A stretch of DNA of 64,000 bases from positions 21,277 through 85,276 of the forward strand of contig JAJEAL010000087.1 in NCBI GenBank assembly GCA_022822785.1, in the 5' to 3' direction. The notes below the pieces were generated by a model that had not been told where the DNA came from, ran no database searches, and was given only the letters and a program-made list of their open reading frames with translations. Of the stretch, positions 61,166 through 64,000 are shown one piece after another. The translations under genes were made by a program, and so were the position numbers. Position 1 is the first letter of the stretch, and every line of letters starts with the position of its first letter. This DNA is from Candidatus Poribacteria bacterium. Lineage in GTDB: Bacteria > Poribacteria > WGA-4E > PCPOR2b.

Positions 61166-64000
61166 ATGTATAAAGCAACAACTTTTTCGTTTTACTTTTT
61201 TCTGTTGATGTGCCTGATTGTTCCGCCGAGTGTGGCAGCACAGGTGGTAGACATCCCTGACCTCAACCTCCGCGCTGCGTTTGAACACGCTCTTGGCAAA
61301 GCTTCGGGGGCAATAATCACCACAGCGGACATGGCGAACTTAACTAGTCTTGAAGCCTACGATGGTGTGCGCGATTTGACCGGACTTGAAAGTGCAACGA
61401 ACCTGACTAGGCTGCTGATTAATGGCAACCTATCGGATCTGTCCCCTTTGGCAGGTTTGACGCAGCTGAATCACCTAGAGTTGTATAACAGTCACAACCT
61501 ATCAGATCTGTCCCCTTTGGCGGGTTTAACGCAGCTGAATCACCTGGAGCTTAATGAGACCTCTGTATCGGATCTGTCCCCTTTGGCGGGTTTGACGCAG
61601 CTGAATCGCCTGGAGCTTTCTAACACTTCTGTATCGGATCTGTCCCCTTTGGCGGGTTTAACGCAGCTGAATCGCCTGCAACTTTCTGGCACCCCTGTAT
61701 CGGATCTGTCCCCTTTGGTGGGGTTGACCCAGCTGAATGAGCTGTATCTTCATGGCACCTCTGTATCGGACCTGTCCCTTTTGGAAGATTTGACCAATCT
61801 GAGAGGGTTGGGGCTTTCTAACACCTCTGTATCGGACCTGTCCCCTTTGGTGGGTTTGACCCAGCTGGAGACCCTGGTGCTTGATCGCACTTCCGTATCG
61901 GACCTGTCCCTTTTGGAAGATTTGACCAATCTGAGAGGGTTGGGGCTTTCTAACACCTCTGTATCGGACCTGTCCCCTTTGGCGGGTTTGACTCATCTGA
62001 ATGAGCTGGGGCTTGATCGCACTTCTGTATCTGACCTCTCCCCTTTGGAAGGTTTGACCAATCTGATTTACCTGCATCTGAGTGAAAACAACATATCTGA
62101 CCTCTCCTCTTTGGAAGGTTTAGACCGCCTAATATACCTGTATGTAAAGGGAAATCCCCTGAGCTATCAATCTCTTCACACACATATCCCAACCCTCCAA
62201 CGCAGCGGGGTTACGGTTGAGTTTGATTCCCGATCCGTTGCAGATCTTTTGAACATTTCAGGCGTGATTTCGGCATCAAATAACACGCTTACCATTTTAG
62301 TGAGGGATAGTTTGGGACAGGTATTTGCAGGGGTTCCGGTGACATTTACTGTCGTCTCCGGTGGCGGCATACTGAGTGCAACAAACACAACCACAGATGA
62401 ACAGGGCAGGGCTCAGAGTATTCTCACGCTGGGGGACGGGGAGCAGAACAGCGTCGAGGCATCTGTTACTGGGACTACACTGGCGATAATCCTTAGCGAC
62501 ACGGTAGTACCAGAAGTAAAGCTCCCGGATCCTAACCTCCGCGCTGTGGTTGAGCCCCTGCTTGGTAAAGCATCGGGGACAATAATCACCACAGCGGACA
62601 TGGCAAACTTAACCCATCTTCACGCCAGAAATATCGACATAAATGATTTGACCGGCCTTGAAAGTGCAACGAACCTCACATACCTGTCTCTGAATGACAA
62701 CAACATATCAGACATCTCACCCCTGATAGCAAATACGGGACTGGGGCCTGGGGATCATGTGCATTTGTGGGGGAACCCCCTCAGTAGTACATCCCTTAAC
62801 GACTATATCCCAGCGCTCCGGGATAGAGGGGTCCGAGTTGTTCCAGATGAAGATGCCGAACCGTACACAGTGGGACTGGTTTACTTCTTACCCAACGATA
62901 GTCAGCCGCGTCCGAATGTAGAGGTACAGATCGATGCCATGATAAAGGAGATACAGGAATCTCTCGCATATTCGATGGAAGCCTACGGTTTTGGCAGAAA
63001 GACCTTTACCTTTCAAGCCGATACCACTGGCAAGGCAGTTGTGCACCATGTAAACGGCAGATTCAACGAAGCGTATTACATCTATGATCAAGATCATCCT
63101 CGTCCTATATTGAGGGTCATGGACGAAATCGACGAACACTTTGCTTCGCAACGGACCATCTATGTTTGCTTGATAGATGGTGGCGGGGGCTTTTCTGGTA
63201 ATGGAAGCGGTAGTGCCTTGAGCGGACGTGCAGTTATACGCTCCGACCCGTCTGCTAATCTTGGCCCCCTGGTTGCACACGAGCTTATGCATGCGTTTGG
63301 ACTACACCATATTAACTACTTTTACGACGGAGGTAGGGTTAGCGAATGGGACTCAGCTTGTCGCACTGAATGGTTGGATGTCCATCGTTACCTAAATCCA
63401 GCACAGCGCAGTGACAACGTCTCCATCCCAAGCGTTCGCATGTTGCCCCCAAGTTTTGTTTCTCCACCGAATACCATTCGCCTCCGTTTTGAGGTCGAAG
63501 ATAATGATGGTCTCCATCAAGCACAATTAATAAGAGACCCGCATAACCCTGCGGGACGCTTGGTCGTTGCTTGTAAGCGATTGACTGGCACACATAGCAC
63601 CGTTGAGTTTGTCACCACTGAGTTACGACCAAAAGACACGGATGTGTCTCTTGCCGTTATTGATGTGCATGGGGATTTTAGGAACCGATTTTTCCCAATT
63701 GATGTTGCCTCTATAATACCGCCACCCCAGGTTGTGTCAGTACCGGATGCCCATTTAGCAGCCAAACTGCGGACCATATTAAACCTAGATCCCCGCGATC
63801 CAATCACATCGCATAGGATGCTATCATTATCGGGATTATCAGCCGGCAGGGTTGCAGACCTTACCGGGATTGATAGTGCAATTAACGTAATAAAGCTGAG
63901 TATTGCCAATTCGCCATCGGCTCTCTCCCTCTCCCCTTTGGTAGATTTGACTAACCTGAGCATCTTGACCCTTTCTAACAATTCGATATCGGACATCTCC
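61166..64000 (+). CDS. Secreted LRR / Ig-like / metzincin protease-like protein, 3' end cut by window
   Basis: This runs open to the window end (945 residues seen). Signal peptide TFSFYFFLLMCLIVPPSVAA is followed by a cap (IPDLNLRAAFEHALGKASG) and then 22-residue leucine-rich repeats of internalin type (TSVSDLSPLAGLTQLNRLEL) at about 88-313. An Ig-like domain (about 360-448) precedes a second cap with short LRR (451-555). A metalloprotease-like domain (565-745) holds HELMHAFGLHH (His705, Glu706, His709, His715), the metzincin zinc motif. A third cap/LRR block begins near 855. The C-terminus is outside the window. Confidence 0.85.
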   Translation, partial: MYKATTFSFYFFLLMCLIVPPSVAAQVVDIPDLNLRAAFEHALGKASGAIITTADMANLTSLEAYDGVRDLTGLESATNLTRLLINGNLSDLSPLAGLTQLNHLELYNSHNLSDLSPLAGLTQLNHLELNETSVSDLSPLAGLTQLNRLELSNTSVSDLSPLAGLTQLNRLQLSGTPVSDLSPLVGLTQLNELYLHGTSVSDLSLLEDLTNLRGLGLSNTSVSDLSPLVGLTQLETLVLDRTSVSDLSLLEDLTNLRGLGLSNTSVSDLSPLAGLTHLNELGLDRTSVSDLSPLEGLTNLIYLHLSENNISDLSSLEGLDRLIYLYVKGNPLSYQSLHTHIPTLQRSGVTVEFDSRSVADLLNISGVISASNNTLTILVRDSLGQVFAGVPVTFTVVSGGGILSATNTTTDEQGRAQSILTLGDGEQNSVEASVTGTTLAIILSDTVVPEVKLPDPNLRAVVEPLLGKASGTIITTADMANLTHLHARNIDINDLTGLESATNLTYLSLNDNNISDISPLIANTGLGPGDHVHLWGNPLSSTSLNDYIPALRDRGVRVVPDEDAEPYTVGLVYFLPNDSQPRPNVEVQIDAMIKEIQESLAYSMEAYGFGRKTFTFQADTTGKAVVHHVNGRFNEAYYIYDQDHPRPILRVMDEIDEHFASQRTIYVCLIDGGGGFSGNGSGSALSGRAVIRSDPSANLGPLVAHELMHAFGLHHINYFYDGGRVSEWDSACRTEWLDVHRYLNPAQRSDNVSIPSVRMLPPSFVSPPNTIRLRFEVEDNDGLHQAQLIRDPHNPAGRLVVACKRLTGTHSTVEFVTTELRPKDTDVSLAVIDVHGDFRNRFFPIDVASIIPPPQVVSVPDAHLAAKLRTILNLDPRDPITSHRMLSLSGLSAGRVADLTGIDSAINVIKLSIANSPSALSLSPLVDLTNLSILTLSNNSISDIS
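61430..62105 (+). repeat. 66-bp tandem repeats encoding LRRs
   Basis: About ten 66-bp units (core TCGGATCTGTCCCCTTTGGC) lie in frame. A 132-bp double unit is duplicated almost exactly (61781 and 61913). Near-identity at silent positions indicates recent expansion or recombination within the gene. Confidence 0.85.

Noticed and set aside
61430..62105. CRISPR array, from regular 66-bp periodicity
   Set aside because: The repeats are in frame with no unique spacers and encode LRRs.
61658..62394. Long minus-strand frames with repeated QIGQIFQKGQVRYRG-like peptides
   Set aside because: They are the antisense of the 66-bp LRR repeats; the plus-strand frame has a signal peptide, repeats and a zinc motif and is clearly the gene.

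Overview
The window is about 64 kb of bacterial DNA of roughly balanced base composition. It mixes a few housekeeping loci (panB, ilvBNC, guaA, sodA, one tRNA-Leu) with a large number of carbohydrate-handling enzymes and secreted repeat-family proteins. There are four Gfo/Idh/MocA oxidoreductases, two xylose-isomerase-like TIM barrels, two enolase-superfamily members, a phytanoyl-CoA dioxygenase, several glycosidase-like TIM barrels, a sugar ABC transporter with Tat-type lipoprotein receptors, and a tandem array of seven LamG proteins that mature near 'DAKxLGYW'. This profile resembles Candidatus Poribacteria or related sponge/marine uncultured lineages. That assignment is an inference from gene content; no rRNA is present to confirm it.

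Layout. 1-8.6 kb: sugar and sugar-acid catabolism (amidohydrolase, epimerase, cyclase, phosphodiesterase, two Gfo/Idh enzymes, and a GNAT protein fused to a TIM-barrel-like domain). 8.7-11 kb: an unknown coiled-coil-type protein and a PPK2 kinase. 11.2-15.2 kb: a plus-strand run of rhamnose-mutarotase-like protein, panB, epimerase, enolase-family dehydratase and SDR. 15.2-16.5 kb: an exported YidD-like protein overlapping a TPR/membrane gene. 16.6-23.3 kb: a minus-strand ABC sugar importer with two duplicated receptors and a secreted lectin-like gene inside the operon. 23.6-31.5 kb: a long-leader secreted protein followed by seven tandem LamG secreted genes, then tRNA-Leu(CAG). 31.7-39.2 kb: a fibronectin-type secreted protein with a T9SS/FlgD-like end, a histone-deacetylase-like enzyme, an isochorismatase, a TIM-barrel protein, an antitoxin-like fragment, a GNAT and an MFS transporter. 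39.3-43.1 kb: ilvB-ilvN-ilvC behind a T-box leader. 43.5-48.9 kb: sodA, guaA, a glycosidase-like protein and an HTTM membrane pair. 49-50.4 kb: a TnpB-only insertion element. 50.4-60.9 kb: an enolase-family gene, two TolB-like beta-propellers, a glutamine-synthetase-like plus HAD pair, Gfo/Idh and PhyH genes, and a CDF metal exporter. 61.2-64 kb: a large LRR/Ig-like/metzincin protein cut by the window edge.

The most striking pattern is a shared C-terminal tail. Eleven secreted proteins of four unrelated folds (an operon-borne lectin-like protein, a ThuA-like protein, seven LamG proteins and two beta-propellers) all end in the same ungapped 15-residue signature, V-x-P-x-x-K-L-x-x-x-W-[GAS]-x-[IL]-K, followed by 3-4 mostly basic residues and the stop. 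Together with N-terminal signal peptides this looks like a dedicated C-terminal sorting or anchoring signal, i.e. a candidate undescribed secretion/surface-display system. Other notable items are the T-box on ilv genes with a probable valine (GUC) specifier, the TnpB whose RuvC glutamate is missing from its usual place, a metzincin embedded among leucine-rich repeats, and several families of dispersed intergenic palindromic repeats.
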